DNA from: Marinobacterium jannaschii DSM 6295
GTDB lineage: Bacteria > Pseudomonadota > Gammaproteobacteria > Pseudomonadales > Balneatricaceae
NCBI RefSeq assembly: GCF_000620085.1
Contig: NZ_KK211064.1
Coordinates: 62,001 to 126,000 of the forward strand
Direction of reading: 5' to 3'
DNA: 64,000 nucleotides
Shown: positions 43,695 through 52,890 of the stretch, piece by piece
Position numbering within the stretch: position 1 is the stretch's first letter
Layout of the letters: each line of letters starts with the position of its first letter
Program-made: the position numbers and the translations under genes
Notes under the pieces: generated by a model
The model's database searches: none
Told to the model about the DNA's origin: nothing
The model's input: only the letters and a program-made list of their open reading frames with translations

Positions 43695-46304
43695 TCAGTG
43701 TTCCGGGGCCGCTTCCAGTGATGCCTCCGGCGGCTCCGCAGCGGCCAGGCTTGTCTGGCGCAGCAATGCGGGCAGGTCGGTGTTGGGGCGGCCGATATGG
43801 TAGCCTTGGGCATAGTCGATACCGCAGCTGCTGACCATCTCCAGTACCTCCTGGCTTTCGACAAACTCGGCAATGGTCTCCAGTTTCAGCTCCTGCGACA
43901 GCTTGGCAATGCTGCTGACAAAGGCCATATCGCGGTTATCGCTGGCCATATTGGCGATAAACTCGCCCTCGATTTTGACGTAGTCAATCGGCAGGTGCTT
44001 GAGGTAGTGGAACGAGGAGAAGCCGGAACCAAAGTCATCGATCGCCAGTTTGTAGCCGTGGCTGCGCAGGTTGCCGACAAAGCGCTCCAGCACGCTGATA
44101 TTCTTGATGGTGTCACGCTCGGTGATCTCAAACACGATCTGGGTCGGGTTCAGCTGGTGCTTGGCGGTGAGCATCTTCACCTCGCTGAGGAAGTCGCTGA
44201 TGATCACCGCGCGCGGTGACATATTGACGAACAGCAGGCCCTGATAGTTTTCGGCCCGGGCGGCGGCGAAGGCCTTATCCATCACGATATAGTCGAGCAG
44301 GTGGATCTTACCCATCGATTCGGCAATTTCGATAAACTCGGCGGCGCTCATCAGGGTCTCATCCGGCAGCTGGATGCGGCTCAGCACCTCCAGCGCGCGG
44401 ATTTCGCCGCTGTCGGTATGCATAATCGGCTGGAATGCCGGAATCAGGGTGCGTTGCTCGATCGCCCGCGTCACCAGCATGGTCTTCTCGTTCATATCCT
44501 TGAAGATATTCACCAGTTCACTTTCGCTGGCGATGCAGAGGCGGTTCTTGCCATCCTGCTTGGCGCGGTACATCAGGTTATCGACGAACATGAACAGCTC
44601 TTTCTTGTTGCTGGCATGGTCGGGATAGAGGCCGATTCCGATTGAGGCGGTCAGTTGCAGCGGATTGCCGCTGTCATGCATCACGCTGAATTCGCGGATC
44701 TTGTTCAGCAACGCCTGGCCGGTACTCTCGGCATGCTCCAGCGAGCTCCCCGGCAGCATAATGACAAATTCATCGCCGCCGTAGCGGGCCACCATGTCGC
44801 CGCTGCGCATCTCGCCCTGCAGCAGCTCGGCAAAGCTGGCCAGCAGGCGATCGCCCCAGCTGTGGCCGTAGCCGTCGTTGATGGTCTTGAAGTTGTCCAG
44901 GTCGATCATCAGTACCGCCAGCTTCTCGTCATGGCGCGAGCAACGGTCCAGTTCGTAGTCCAGCAGCTCCCAGAACATACGCTGGTTGTAGAGGTTGGTC
45001 AGCGGGTCGCGGGTGGCGTAATACTCCAGATCCTTGGTGTACTTGTAGATCGCGCGGACCGAACCGACCACGTTGAGCAGGGTCGAGAGGATACTCTCCA
45101 GCACCAGCATCTTGGTCTGGTCCTGGATGATGTCGGACTGCACGCCGATACCGACGATGCCGCCGATCTTCGGCGCTTCCACCAGCAGCGACTTACACTG
45201 CAGTTCGATGCTGTCCTGGTCCAGCTCGATGGTCTGCTGATCGCTGTTGGCAATATTGTGGCGCACAGTGATATCCAGCATGCAGAACTGACTGTCACTG
45301 TGGCGCAGGCGGCGCAGGATCGCCTTTTCCATCGAGTCGCGGGTCTCGTCAGTGGGGCGGTGCAGCCAGAAGATCTCCAGGTCGAATACCTCATCATCGA
45401 TCTTGAAGATCGAGAACAGGGTATGTGCGACGATAATCTGGTTGATATCGATCAGCAGGTAGTTGATGTATTCGCGCCAGTCGCGCACCACTTCCGAGGT
45501 AATGACGAACTTCTCCAGCAGGCGGATCTCAAACTCCAGCAGCTCCTTATCGACCGCTACTTCGCGCAGTTTGGACGACAGCTGGCTGACCTGGCGGAAG
45601 ATAGTCGCCAGTTCCTGAAACGACTGCTTATCCTGCTCTTTTTCCAGCAGTTTCAGGTCGGACAGGCTGTCCACCCGGCTGATACTCTGGCCCAGCTGAT
45701 CGATAGAGCGGTTGAAGCGGCCGGTCAGGCTGCGTACGGCGAGAAAGCCCAGTAACAGCGGTAGCGGGGCCAGCAGAAACATATTCAGAATCAGGCGCCG
45801 GTTGGCACCGTCCACTGCCGCTTCGATATCCTGCTGTACGTCGATAATGCCGAGGCTGTCGCCGACACTGGCGTTGACGTGGCACTGCAGGCAGACCTCG
45901 CTGGCAATCAGCGGGTAGGTAAAGCGCACGCCGTGGTCGCTGGTGAGGGTCTGGCTGTCGCCGCTTTGCAGGCCCTGCAGCAGTACCTTGTCCATCGCCG
46001 GCTGATTGATGGGGCCGAACAACTCCTCTACCACCGGTCCCCGGTAAACGCTGACTTTCAGGTCATCATTCAGGTTGTCGGCTTCCATCTGCTGGATAAA
46101 ACGCTCCAGTTGCTGGCGGTCCCAGCCCTGACTCATCACCAGATACATGGAATTAAACGTCTGGTGGGCGACCCGTTCGGCAACATTGGAGGCATTTTCG
46201 CGAATACTCTGGTTGTAAACCTGACTGGCGAGGACGAAAATAACCAGAAAGCCCAGAACCGAAAATAGGATGGTGCGCTGAAGCAGGTATTTTTTGATGG
46301 TCAT
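43695..46304 (-). CDS. GGDEF-EAL c-di-GMP enzyme with periplasmic haem-c motif
   Basis: This 869-residue membrane sensor has a helix near residues 9-30, a periplasmic domain of about 140 residues, and a second helix near 180. The periplasmic part ends with CLQCH at 138-142, a CxxCH haem-c attachment motif, followed by a HAMP-like segment and a long middle domain (IIVAHTLFSIFKIDDEVFD) of unknown fold. The GGDEF motif at 509-513 is intact, and the EAL domain has EVL, NMSPRA, DDFGSGFSS and ETIAEFVE, so both cyclase and phosphodiesterase activity are possible. The ATG at 46304 lacks a clear ribosome binding site. It likely senses redox state, oxygen or NO. It diverges from a LysR gene. Confidence 0.92.
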   Translation of the reverse strand: MTIKKYLLQRTILFSVLGFLVIFVLASQVYNQSIRENASNVAERVAHQTFNSMYLVMSQGWDRQQLERFIQQMEADNLNDDLKVSVYRGPVVEELFGPINQPAMDKVLLQGLQSGDSQTLTSDHGVRFTYPLIASEVCLQCHVNASVGDSLGIIDVQQDIEAAVDGANRRLILNMFLLAPLPLLLGFLAVRSLTGRFNRSIDQLGQSISRVDSLSDLKLLEKEQDKQSFQELATIFRQVSQLSSKLREVAVDKELLEFEIRLLEKFVITSEVVRDWREYINYLLIDINQIIVAHTLFSIFKIDDEVFDLEIFWLHRPTDETRDSMEKAILRRLRHSDSQFCMLDITVRHNIANSDQQTIELDQDSIELQCKSLLVEAPKIGGIVGIGVQSDIIQDQTKMLVLESILSTLLNVVGSVRAIYKYTKDLEYYATRDPLTNLYNQRMFWELLDYELDRCSRHDEKLAVLMIDLDNFKTINDGYGHSWGDRLLASFAELLQGEMRSGDMVARYGGDEFVIMLPGSSLEHAESTGQALLNKIREFSVMHDSGNPLQLTASIGIGLYPDHASNKKELFMFVDNLMYRAKQDGKNRLCIASESELVNIFKDMNEKTMLVTRAIEQRTLIPAFQPIMHTDSGEIRALEVLSRIQLPDETLMSAAEFIEIAESMGKIHLLDYIVMDKAFAAARAENYQGLLFVNMSPRAVIISDFLSEVKMLTAKHQLNPTQIVFEITERDTIKNISVLERFVGNLRSHGYKLAIDDFGSGFSSFHYLKHLPIDYVKIEGEFIANMASDNRDMAFVSSIAKLSQELKLETIAEFVESQEVLEMVSSCGIDYAQGYHIGRPNTDLPALLRQTSLAAAEPPEASLEAAPEH

Positions 46305-46515
46305 AGGGAGTTGCAAATCCAGCCGCTGTTTAAATGCGATTAAGGCCTGTTTATATGCGCACCAGATTATTGTTTTTCATGAAATTTTCTTATGATTTGA
46401 ATCAAGTTAACGGCTTTTCGGTTTATTTGGCATATTGCCCTGTTTGATCTGAGCCGATCCTTGTTTGAACCCCTGTGAGTGCTGAGCTGTTTCCGTAATT
46501 CCTGATGAGAACGCT

Positions 46516-47430
46516 ATGAAATTCCGCAACCTGTCGCTGAAATCGATTCGCACTTTTGAGGCGGCAGCCCGGTTGGGTAGCTTTAAACATGCCGCCGAAG
46601 AGCTGTTCGTCACGCCGCAGGCGGTCAGTATCCAGATGAAATTGCTGGAGGACCGGCTGCAGGTGCCGCTGTACCGGCGCAATGCCAAGGGCATTGAGCT
46701 GACTGATGCCGGCCGCACCCTGCTGGAACATGTGCAGCAGGCGTTTGAGCTGATCGAAAGCGGTATCAACAGCATCAGTTCGCAGCAGCAGGCGACCCAG
46801 CTGCAGGTCAGCTCCTCGCCCTTCTTTGTCGTCCATTATCTGCTGCCGCATCTGGCGGACTTCGAGCGGCAGCACCCGGATATCCGGGTAAACCTCAATG
46901 CTGCGCTGAAGCTGTCGCAGGAGAACGATGCGGTGGATGTGGCGATTAAATGGGGCTTCGGTGACTGGCCGCATGCGCATAAACGGCTGCTGCTGCGCGA
47001 TGACAAGCTGCTGGTCTGCTCCCCGGCCCTGCTGCAACAGCATCCCCTGAAACAGCCCCAGGACCTGGCTCAGCTGCGCCTGCTCTGCACCGAGCTGTCG
47101 GTTAACCTGTGGGAGCGCTTTGCCCAGCAGCTGGGGGTGAATATGGATGTGGCGCGGCAGGTATTCTGCCTCGACAGCCATGCTTCGATGCTGGAAGCCG
47201 CTATCGCCGGGCTGGGCATCGCCCTGATCAGTGAGAGCGAGGCCCGCGCCGCCTGTCAGGCCGGTACCCTGGTGATGCCGCTGGGTGACTGGAGCATCAG
47301 CGACCTGAACCCGGCCCTGACTCCGGGCTACTGGCTGCTGTGCCGTGACTACAGCCACCGCCGCGAAGTCCGCTGCTTTGCCGACTGGGTGGTGAAGATC
47401 AGCGAAGCGGCGGCACAGCAGGCGGATTAG
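46516..47430 (+). CDS. LysR family regulator (GcvA-like)
   Basis: This 304-residue protein has the GcvA-type N-terminus (LKSIRTFEAAARLGSFKHAAEELFVTPQAVS region; key words GSFKHAAEELFVTPQAVS) and effector domain features VDVAIKWGFGDWP. It is divergent from the c-di-GMP gene over 211 bases of AT-rich sequence, and 138 bases upstream of the DUF1338 gene on the same strand, which is a plausible target. The effector is unknown. Confidence 0.9.
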   Translation: MKFRNLSLKSIRTFEAAARLGSFKHAAEELFVTPQAVSIQMKLLEDRLQVPLYRRNAKGIELTDAGRTLLEHVQQAFELIESGINSISSQQQATQLQVSSSPFFVVHYLLPHLADFERQHPDIRVNLNAALKLSQENDAVDVAIKWGFGDWPHAHKRLLLRDDKLLVCSPALLQQHPLKQPQDLAQLRLLCTELSVNLWERFAQQLGVNMDVARQVFCLDSHASMLEAAIAGLGIALISESEARAACQAGTLVMPLGDWSISDLNPALTPGYWLLCRDYSHRREVRCFADWVVKISEAAAQQAD

Positions 47431-47568
47431 GCCGCTGCAATTATATTTACCTGCCAAGGTAAAATTTACTTGTTTGCCGTATGGGCAGCATAAAACTATG
47501 GTTTTCAGCATCTAATAAAGCGTCGGCGCCGGGTTCGCTTAAGGCCGGCCGCGAACAGAACAATAACG

Positions 47569-48378
47569 ATGGTGAATATGATGCAGCCGAAAGAATTCTT
47601 CTCCTCACTCTGGCAGGACTACATCGAGGTAACTCCGCAGGCGGAACAGATCCGCCAGCTGTTCCTGCAGACTGATCCGCAGGTGATCAACGATCACGTC
47701 GCCTTCCGTACCTTCTCCGATACCCCGCTCTGCCTGGCGCAGCTGCAGCCGCTGATTCTGGCGATGGGCTATGAGATACAGGCGGATTACAACTTCGAAG
47801 CCAAGAAACTGCGTGCGATCAGCTTTATCCATCCGGACCCGACGGTGCCGAAGGTGTTTATCTCCGAGCTGGAGCGTCACAAGCTGAGCGAACAGGCGCA
47901 GGCCATCCTGCAGCCTTACTGCGACCAGATCGAAGCAAAAGAGCTGGAACAGAGCGTGTTCTGGTCGGGCCGCCACTGGAATATGCCGAGCTGGGAGCAC
48001 TACCAGACCCTGCTGGAAGAGAGCGAATACGCCGCCTGGCTGCTGGTGATGGGCATCCGTGTCAACCACTTCACCGTCAGCGTCGACCTGCTGGAATCCA
48101 CCGACTGCATCCGCGAGGTGCTGCAACGGGTTGAGGATGCCGGTTATGCCATCAATGAAGCCGGCGGCCGCGTCAAAGGCGTACCGGCCGATCTGCTGGA
48201 GCAGGGCTCCACTATGGCGGATCGCATCGATGTCACCTTTGCCGGTGGCGACAGCCACAGCGTGGCCAGCTGCTTCTACGAGTTTGCCAAGCGTCATGCC
48301 GACAGCGACGGCCAGCTGTACCAGGGCTTTATCGCCGCCAACGCCGATAAGATCTTCGAATCGACCAACGTAAGCTGA
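47569..48378 (+). CDS. DUF1338 family protein (VOC-like metalloenzyme)
   Basis: This 269-residue protein belongs to DUF1338, whose characterised relatives are iron-dependent dioxygenases of the VOC-like fold (D-2-hydroxyglutarate synthase in lysine catabolism). The expected metal histidines are visible in NDHVAFRTFS near residue 40 and RVNHFTVSV near residue 165, with a glutamate expected further on. This protein is shorter than the hydroxyglutarate synthase type, so the substrate may differ. Alternative ATGs lie at 47578 and 47581. A tandem repeat and terminator follow the stop directly. Confidence 0.85.
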   Translation: MVNMMQPKEFFSSLWQDYIEVTPQAEQIRQLFLQTDPQVINDHVAFRTFSDTPLCLAQLQPLILAMGYEIQADYNFEAKKLRAISFIHPDPTVPKVFISELERHKLSEQAQAILQPYCDQIEAKELEQSVFWSGRHWNMPSWEHYQTLLEESEYAAWLLVMGIRVNHFTVSVDLLESTDCIREVLQRVEDAGYAINEAGGRVKGVPADLLEQGSTMADRIDVTFAGGDSHSVASCFYEFAKRHADSDGQLYQGFIAANADKIFESTNVS

Positions 48379-48410
48379 GCTAAAAGCTAAAAGCTAAAAG
48401 CTAAAAGCTA
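48379..48410. repeat. 7-bp tandem repeat directly after a stop codon
   Basis: GCTAAAA is repeated four times from 48379 to 48406, with a fifth partial copy (GCTA). It begins at the first base after the DUF1338 stop (TGA, 48376-48378) and leads straight into the terminator stem. Confidence 0.92.
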
Positions 48411-48412
48411 AC

Positions 48413-48446
48413 AAGCCGCATTCTGGTGACAGGGTGCGGCTTTTTT
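48413..48446 (+). terminator. intrinsic terminator after the DUF1338 gene
   Basis: AAGCCGCA at 48413-48420 and TGCGGCTT at 48435-48442 form an 8-bp stem with a 14-base loop, ending in a run of six T. It separates the DUF1338 gene from the convergent GlxA-type regulator, whose stop is four bases away. Confidence 0.9.
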
Positions 48447-48450
48447 GTGC

Positions 48451-49476
48451 CTATTCGCTGCCGGAGAGGCTGCGCTGATGCTGCTGCAGGCGTTCTTCGC
48501 GTGGCGTATGGCCGAAGCAGTTGCGGTAGCAGCGGGCAAAGTAGGAGGTGGAGCTGAAGCCGCAGGCGGTACTGATCTGCAGTACAGGCAGGGTCGATTG
48601 CAGCAGCAGGTGGCGGGCTCTTTCCAGGCGCAGGTTCATATAGTGGCTGGCCGGTGTGGTGTCCAGCTGGTCGCGGAACAGCCGCTCCATCTGGCGAGTG
48701 GAAAGGCCGACCATTTCGCCGATATCCTGACAACTCAGCGGCTCTTCGATATTGGCGCGCATCAGCTCCAGCGCCTTCAGCAGCCGCGGGTGGCGGGTCT
48801 GATGCCGCAGTTTCAGTTCCATCCGCTGTTGTTCATGGGCGGGCCGGATTGCCGGGTGGATGCATTGTTCGGCAATATCCTTGGCCAGCGCCTCGCCATG
48901 TTTCATGGCGATCAGGTAGAGCATCATATCCAGCCCGGCCAGACCGCCGGAGCAGGTAAAGATATTCTGGTCGATCTCATACAGCTCGCCGGTGACATTG
49001 AGATCGGGAAACTGCTCCGCCAGGCTGTCGCGGTTCTCCCAGTGGATGGTGCAGGTGCGGTTGCGTAACAATCCGGCCCGGGCCAGCAGCAGGCTGGCGG
49101 TGGAGGTGGCACCGAGGCTGATGCCCCGCCGCAGCAGGCTGCGCAGCCAGCTGAACAGGGCTTCATCTCCGGCCAGATGGGCATCGATGCCGGACACCAC
49201 AAACAGTGAGCTGAGGTCGGCCACATCATGCACCGCCCGGGTCGGGCATACCGGCACGCCATTGCTGGCAAAGGCCGGCTGGTCGTCGACACAGTAGAAA
49301 TGCCACTGATACAGCTCCCGGCCGCTCATCCGGTTAGCTATGCGCAGCGGTTCCAGCGCGGCAGCGAAGGACATCATCGAGAAGTCGTTGATCAGGAAGA
49401 AGCCGATATGTTCGGGACTGCCGCTATCGGAGGACATAGACGGAGTTAACCTGCTGCGGGCGGAAATGACTCCCAT
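48451..49476 (-). CDS. GlxA family transcriptional regulator (DJ-1-like plus AraC domains)
   Basis: This protein of up to 341 residues has an N-terminal DJ-1/PfpI-like sensor domain (IGFFLINDFSMMSFAAALEPLRIANRMSG; key words MMSFAAALEPLRIAN) and a C-terminal AraC helix-turn-helix (LSCQDIGEMVGLSTRQMERLF; DTTPASHYMNLRL; ISTACGFSSTSYFARCYR). Relatives include GbdR and CdhR, which control glycine betaine and carnitine use. An internal ATG at 49437 is an alternative start. It is the last gene of the transporter-nitrilase-PrpD cluster and probably its regulator. A betaine-like effector is inference. Confidence 0.93.
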   Translation of the reverse strand: MGVISARSRLTPSMSSDSGSPEHIGFFLINDFSMMSFAAALEPLRIANRMSGRELYQWHFYCVDDQPAFASNGVPVCPTRAVHDVADLSSLFVVSGIDAHLAGDEALFSWLRSLLRRGISLGATSTASLLLARAGLLRNRTCTIHWENRDSLAEQFPDLNVTGELYEIDQNIFTCSGGLAGLDMMLYLIAMKHGEALAKDIAEQCIHPAIRPAHEQQRMELKLRHQTRHPRLLKALELMRANIEEPLSCQDIGEMVGLSTRQMERLFRDQLDTTPASHYMNLRLERARHLLLQSTLPVLQISTACGFSSTSYFARCYRNCFGHTPREERLQQHQRSLSGSE

Positions 49477-49577
49477 ACTGTCGGACTCGCGCCGCTCTGG
49501 CTAGCCCGGGCGGCGCGCAGAGTACACTGCGGCCGCAGACAGGACTTAATCCGCCGGCTTTGGGTCCGCCTGGCCTG

Positions 49578-50906
49578 TCAGCTGACGGGCGTGGTCAGCA
49601 GTTGCAGAAAGGCCTGCAGGCCGGCGGCGGGCAGTCGCTCGATCGCCAGGCTCTGGCGCCGAATGCTGTCGACTACAGCTGCCGGCAGGCCGGGTGTGGC
49701 CAGGCTCTGATATTTGCGGACCAGCTCCTGCTCGCTGAGCGGGTTTTCCGGGTTGCCGCGGGCGATACAGGGTGCTGAGGTCAGTTCGCGGCCGTCTTGC
49801 AGCACCAGCCGGGCGTGGGCCCAGCGTTCGGCCGGGAAGCGCTCGTTATAGCGCGTCTCTTCATGACAGATCACCCTGGCACTCAGCGCCTGGCGCTGTT
49901 CACAGAACAGCCCCCCGCCATCCTCGGCAATTGCCCCGGTAGTGATCACGTCATTCAACAGGGCGCTGGCGACGGAAAACGGCAGGCTGTACTGCGCCTG
50001 CTCGGTCGTCTCGGGATGCACCGTATGCAGCCGGATCGCTTCATGGAAACTGTGGATATGGATTTCGCACACTTCTGCCGGATCAGGGCTGTGGCCGGCC
50101 CGTATCTGACGGATCGCTTCCACCGCTGGTTGTGCCCAGCGACACACCGGGTAGGCCTTAAAGTACTGTTCGAGGATATACCAGCGCCGCCCCAGGTCGG
50201 CCCAGATCGGTGCCACTGCCTGATCCGACAGGGTCACTGCCGGTGCCCCGGTAAAGCCCGCTGCCGCCAGCAAGGCGCTGCTGACGCCGCCCAGGGCACC
50301 CCAGCCGGAGCCGTCCTTGAGCATGGTGGGATGGTCGATACAGCGCATCATCTGACTGCGCGGACCATAGAACTCGGCGCTGCCGAGGGCCTCGCGGGTC
50401 TGCTCCGGGCTCAGGCCGTTGAGGCGCGCGACCACCGCCGCGACGCCGATGGCGTTCCAGGCCCCCGAGGTGTGGTAGTCGTCGGCCGTGGCATGCAGGG
50501 CGATCCCGGCACGGGTGGCGATCTCATAGCCCAGCACCAGTGCGGTCAGAAAGGCCTTGCCATCGAGATCCTTACCCTGTGCTGCCGCCAGCAGGCCGGG
50601 CAGTACCGCGACCCCGACATGCCCCTTGGTCAGCACCTGGCCGTCATGGGCATCGATACTGTCGATCAGCGTAGCGCCGAACAGGGCGGCCCCGCAGGCG
50701 CTGGCACGGCGGCGGCTGAACAGCAGCGGCACTTCGCCCGGATACTGGCTGCAGACAAAGTCGGCCATAATCCGGCTGAGCCGGGTAGCGTGTCCGGCGG
50801 CGGCCACTCCGAGCAGGTCGAGCAGGCAGATACCGCCCTGTCGCACCACTTCATCAGGCAGGTCGTCAAAACTCAGGTCGTGAATGAAGTCGATAATCTG
50901 TTGCAT
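49578..50906 (-). CDS. MmgE/PrpD family protein
   Basis: This 442-residue protein belongs to the MmgE/PrpD family, which contains 2-methylcitrate dehydratase, cis-aconitate decarboxylase and iminodisuccinate epimerase. Family marks are CLLDLLGVAAAG near residue 28, SIDAHDGQVLTKGHVG near 83, the YHTSGAWNAIGVAAVVARL block near 145 and EQYFKAYPVCRWAQPAVEAI in the C-terminal half (key words KAYPVCRWAQPA). No prpB or prpC neighbours are present, so a propionate role is unlikely. Lying between a nitrilase-family enzyme and a GlxA-type regulator, it probably acts on the compound imported by the neighbouring ABC transporter. Confidence 0.92.
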   Translation of the reverse strand: MQQIIDFIHDLSFDDLPDEVVRQGGICLLDLLGVAAAGHATRLSRIMADFVCSQYPGEVPLLFSRRRASACGAALFGATLIDSIDAHDGQVLTKGHVGVAVLPGLLAAAQGKDLDGKAFLTALVLGYEIATRAGIALHATADDYHTSGAWNAIGVAAVVARLNGLSPEQTREALGSAEFYGPRSQMMRCIDHPTMLKDGSGWGALGGVSSALLAAAGFTGAPAVTLSDQAVAPIWADLGRRWYILEQYFKAYPVCRWAQPAVEAIRQIRAGHSPDPAEVCEIHIHSFHEAIRLHTVHPETTEQAQYSLPFSVASALLNDVITTGAIAEDGGGLFCEQRQALSARVICHEETRYNERFPAERWAHARLVLQDGRELTSAPCIARGNPENPLSEQELVRKYQSLATPGLPAAVVDSIRRQSLAIERLPAAGLQAFLQLLTTPVS

Positions 50907-51031
50907 AGCTCTGTCGTCTGTTGGGTTTATGGTTGTAAGGCAGCGGCGTTGCGGGCTTTTTCAGGCAGCGCCGGGCTGCCGGGCTCGGACGGCAGGCCAG
51001 CAGGGAACTTGAGCCGGGTATAGCCGGGTAT

Positions 51032-51871
51032 TTAGCCGGACTGATCCAGCAGGTGCCTGATCAGTGGCGTATCGGCATCGCGCAGGGTGGGCAGGTCAAA
51101 CCTTGCCGCGCCAATGTCCGTCAGGTTGAGGCGGGCGCTGATCAGGCTTTCGCCCTCCTCCGCTGCCGCCAGCAACTCGCCGCGCGGACCGAGGATACGG
51201 CTGCCGCCCCAGAAGAAGGCATCGCCTTCCGGGCCATAGCGGTTGGCCATCAGTACCGGGACGCCATAGGTCATGGCGTAGAAGCCGATATTGGTCAGCC
51301 AGTTGCGTTCGTTGGAGAATTCCTCGCTGACGATGGCGGAGGCGGAATTGACCGGTGCCAACAGCAGTTCCGGCTTCTGCAGCATGGCGCAGTGCACCAG
51401 CGCCGGGTTCCACAGGTCGGCGCAGATCAGGGTGGAGGCGCGCCAGCCGGGCTTGATTGCGGTCTGGCTCAGCTGGCGGCCGCGGCTGTACCACTTGCCC
51501 TCCTCCAGCCCGCCGTAGGTGGGCAGGTTCAGCTTGCGATGTACCGCCTGCACCGCGCCGTTATGCAGAATGGCGCAGGCATTGTAGTACTCGCCCGGTG
51601 TTGCCTGTTCGACAAAGCCTGCCACTACACAGAGCTCCGGGGCGATCGCCGCCAGCGCCCGAAGCCGTTCGTCATCCGCCGCCATAGCGACCTGCGGCAC
51701 CTCCCGGCCCAGCTGGTAGCCGGTCAGGGACAGTTCCGGAAACAGCAGCAGTTCGGCGCCCTGCTGCCGGGCCTGGCGAATATAGTCGGCATGCTTGGCA
51801 AGGTTGGCTTCCAGTGCCCGCAGCCCGACATTGATCTGGGCGATGCTGACCTGAAGTTGCGCATTCGGCAT
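51032..51871 (-). CDS. nitrilase superfamily carbon-nitrogen hydrolase
   Basis: This 279-residue enzyme has the Glu-Lys-Cys triad of the family: Glu46 in FPELSLTGY, Lys113 in HRKLNLPTYG and Cys150 in LICADLWNP. It should hydrolyse an amide, carbamoyl or similar C-N bond in the cytoplasm. GAGGT precedes the ATG. The start lies 24 bases after the terminator-like hairpin at 51895-51922, too close for a separate promoter, so it depends on read-through from the transporter genes. The substrate cannot be told; NAD synthetase-linked, omega-amidase and N-carbamoyl types are alternatives, and the context favours a catabolic amidase. Confidence 0.93.
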   Translation of the reverse strand: MPNAQLQVSIAQINVGLRALEANLAKHADYIRQARQQGAELLLFPELSLTGYQLGREVPQVAMAADDERLRALAAIAPELCVVAGFVEQATPGEYYNACAILHNGAVQAVHRKLNLPTYGGLEEGKWYSRGRQLSQTAIKPGWRASTLICADLWNPALVHCAMLQKPELLLAPVNSASAIVSEEFSNERNWLTNIGFYAMTYGVPVLMANRYGPEGDAFFWGGSRILGPRGELLAAAEEGESLISARLNLTDIGAARFDLPTLRDADTPLIRHLLDQSG

Positions 51872-51894
51872 GGTGGCTACCTCTGGCGTGGGTT

Positions 51895-51922
51895 AAAAAG
51901 CCGGACAGCGCTGCCGTCCGGC
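51895..51922 (-). terminator. attenuator between osmolyte binding-protein gene and nitrilase gene
   Basis: On the minus strand GCCGGAC (51922-51916) and GTCCGGC (51906-51900) form a perfect 7-bp GC stem followed by TTTTT (51899-51895), 11 bases after the binding-protein stop. It is strong enough to cut most transcripts, giving more transporter than enzyme. Confidence 0.85.
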
Positions 51923-51933
51923 AGTGTGCGGCC

Positions 51934-52821
51934 TCAGTTCAGGCCCTGTTCGGCGAGGAAGTCGGCGGCAACCTTCTCCACCGATTGCTTCTCGACATCG
52001 ACCCGGGCATTCAGTTTCGACATCAGCTGGCCATCCAGCCGGGCTGACAAGCGGTTCATCTGCTCGGCCAGTTTTGGGTTTGCCGACAGGGTGTCTTCAC
52101 GTACCACCGGGGTCAGGGCGTATTCCGGGAAATACTGCTTGTCGTCTTCCAGAACCTTGAAGTTGAACGCCGGGATACGGCCGTCGGTGGCGAAGACCAG
52201 CGCCACATCCACCTGGTTTTCTTTCAGCGCGGTATAGGTCAGGCCCGAGTCCATGCGCTTGATATCCTTGCGCGGAAACTTGAAGCCGTAGGCTTTCTGC
52301 AGCGGCTTGAGGCCATCCTTGCGGGCATAGAATTCGGCATTCACCGCCAGCACCAGGCCGACTTTATCGTTCACCGCCTGGGCCAGGTCGCTCAGCTTGC
52401 TGATACCGCGTTTGTCGGCGTCATCGCTGCGCATCGCCAGGGCGTAAGTGTTGTTGGCGGCTGACGGGTTCAGCCATACCAGGCCTTTCTTGGCATCCAG
52501 CGCTTTCACCCGGCTGTATACCTGATCGGCCGGCACCTTCTCTTTCACTTTGTTGTAGTTCAGCAGCGAGGTACCAGTGTACTCCCAGTACAGGTCGATC
52601 TGGCCGTTCTCCTGGGCTTTGCGCAGCACCGCACTGCCCATACCGGCGCGGCGGTCGATCTCATAGCCCTTAGTGTCCAGGTACTGGGCGGTGATCTCCG
52701 TCAGCAGCTGTTGTTCGGTAAAGTTCTTGCCGCCAATCACCAGCTCGCTGGCCTGGGCTGACAGGGTGAATGACGCGCTCAGCAGGGTTACTGCAGCCAG
52801 TTGAGACATCTGTTTGATCAT
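51934..52821 (-). CDS. osmolyte/quaternary-amine ABC transporter substrate-binding protein (OpuC/OsmF type)
   Basis: This 295-residue periplasmic protein has a signal peptide (MSQLAAVTLLSASFTLSAQA). The OpuAC-type domain begins ELVIGGKNFTEQQLLTEI, with RRAGMGSAVLRKA, YWEYTGTSL and LALVFATDGRIPAF-like blocks (the real sequence is VALVFATDGRIPAF). This is typical of glycine betaine, choline or carnitine binding proteins. AGGAG lies seven bases before the ATG at 52821, which is preferred to a TTG one codon upstream. It is followed by a terminator-like hairpin. Confidence 0.93.
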   Translation of the reverse strand: MIKQMSQLAAVTLLSASFTLSAQASELVIGGKNFTEQQLLTEITAQYLDTKGYEIDRRAGMGSAVLRKAQENGQIDLYWEYTGTSLLNYNKVKEKVPADQVYSRVKALDAKKGLVWLNPSAANNTYALAMRSDDADKRGISKLSDLAQAVNDKVGLVLAVNAEFYARKDGLKPLQKAYGFKFPRKDIKRMDSGLTYTALKENQVDVALVFATDGRIPAFNFKVLEDDKQYFPEYALTPVVREDTLSANPKLAEQMNRLSARLDGQLMSKLNARVDVEKQSVEKVAADFLAEQGLN

Positions 52822-52890
52822 CAAAGTGCTCCTGTTGTTGTTATTTTCAGCTTGTGTTCTTCAGGCGCAGAGGCCTTGGGTTCGCAGGGT

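Noticed and set aside
44655-45755. 366-codon plus-strand frame inside the c-di-GMP gene
   Set aside because: It is antisense to a clear GGDEF-EAL protein; the composition is that of a shadow frame.
46423-47511. 362-codon minus-strand frame over the LysR gene at 46516
   Set aside because: The plus strand encodes a complete GcvA-like regulator, and this frame has no motifs.
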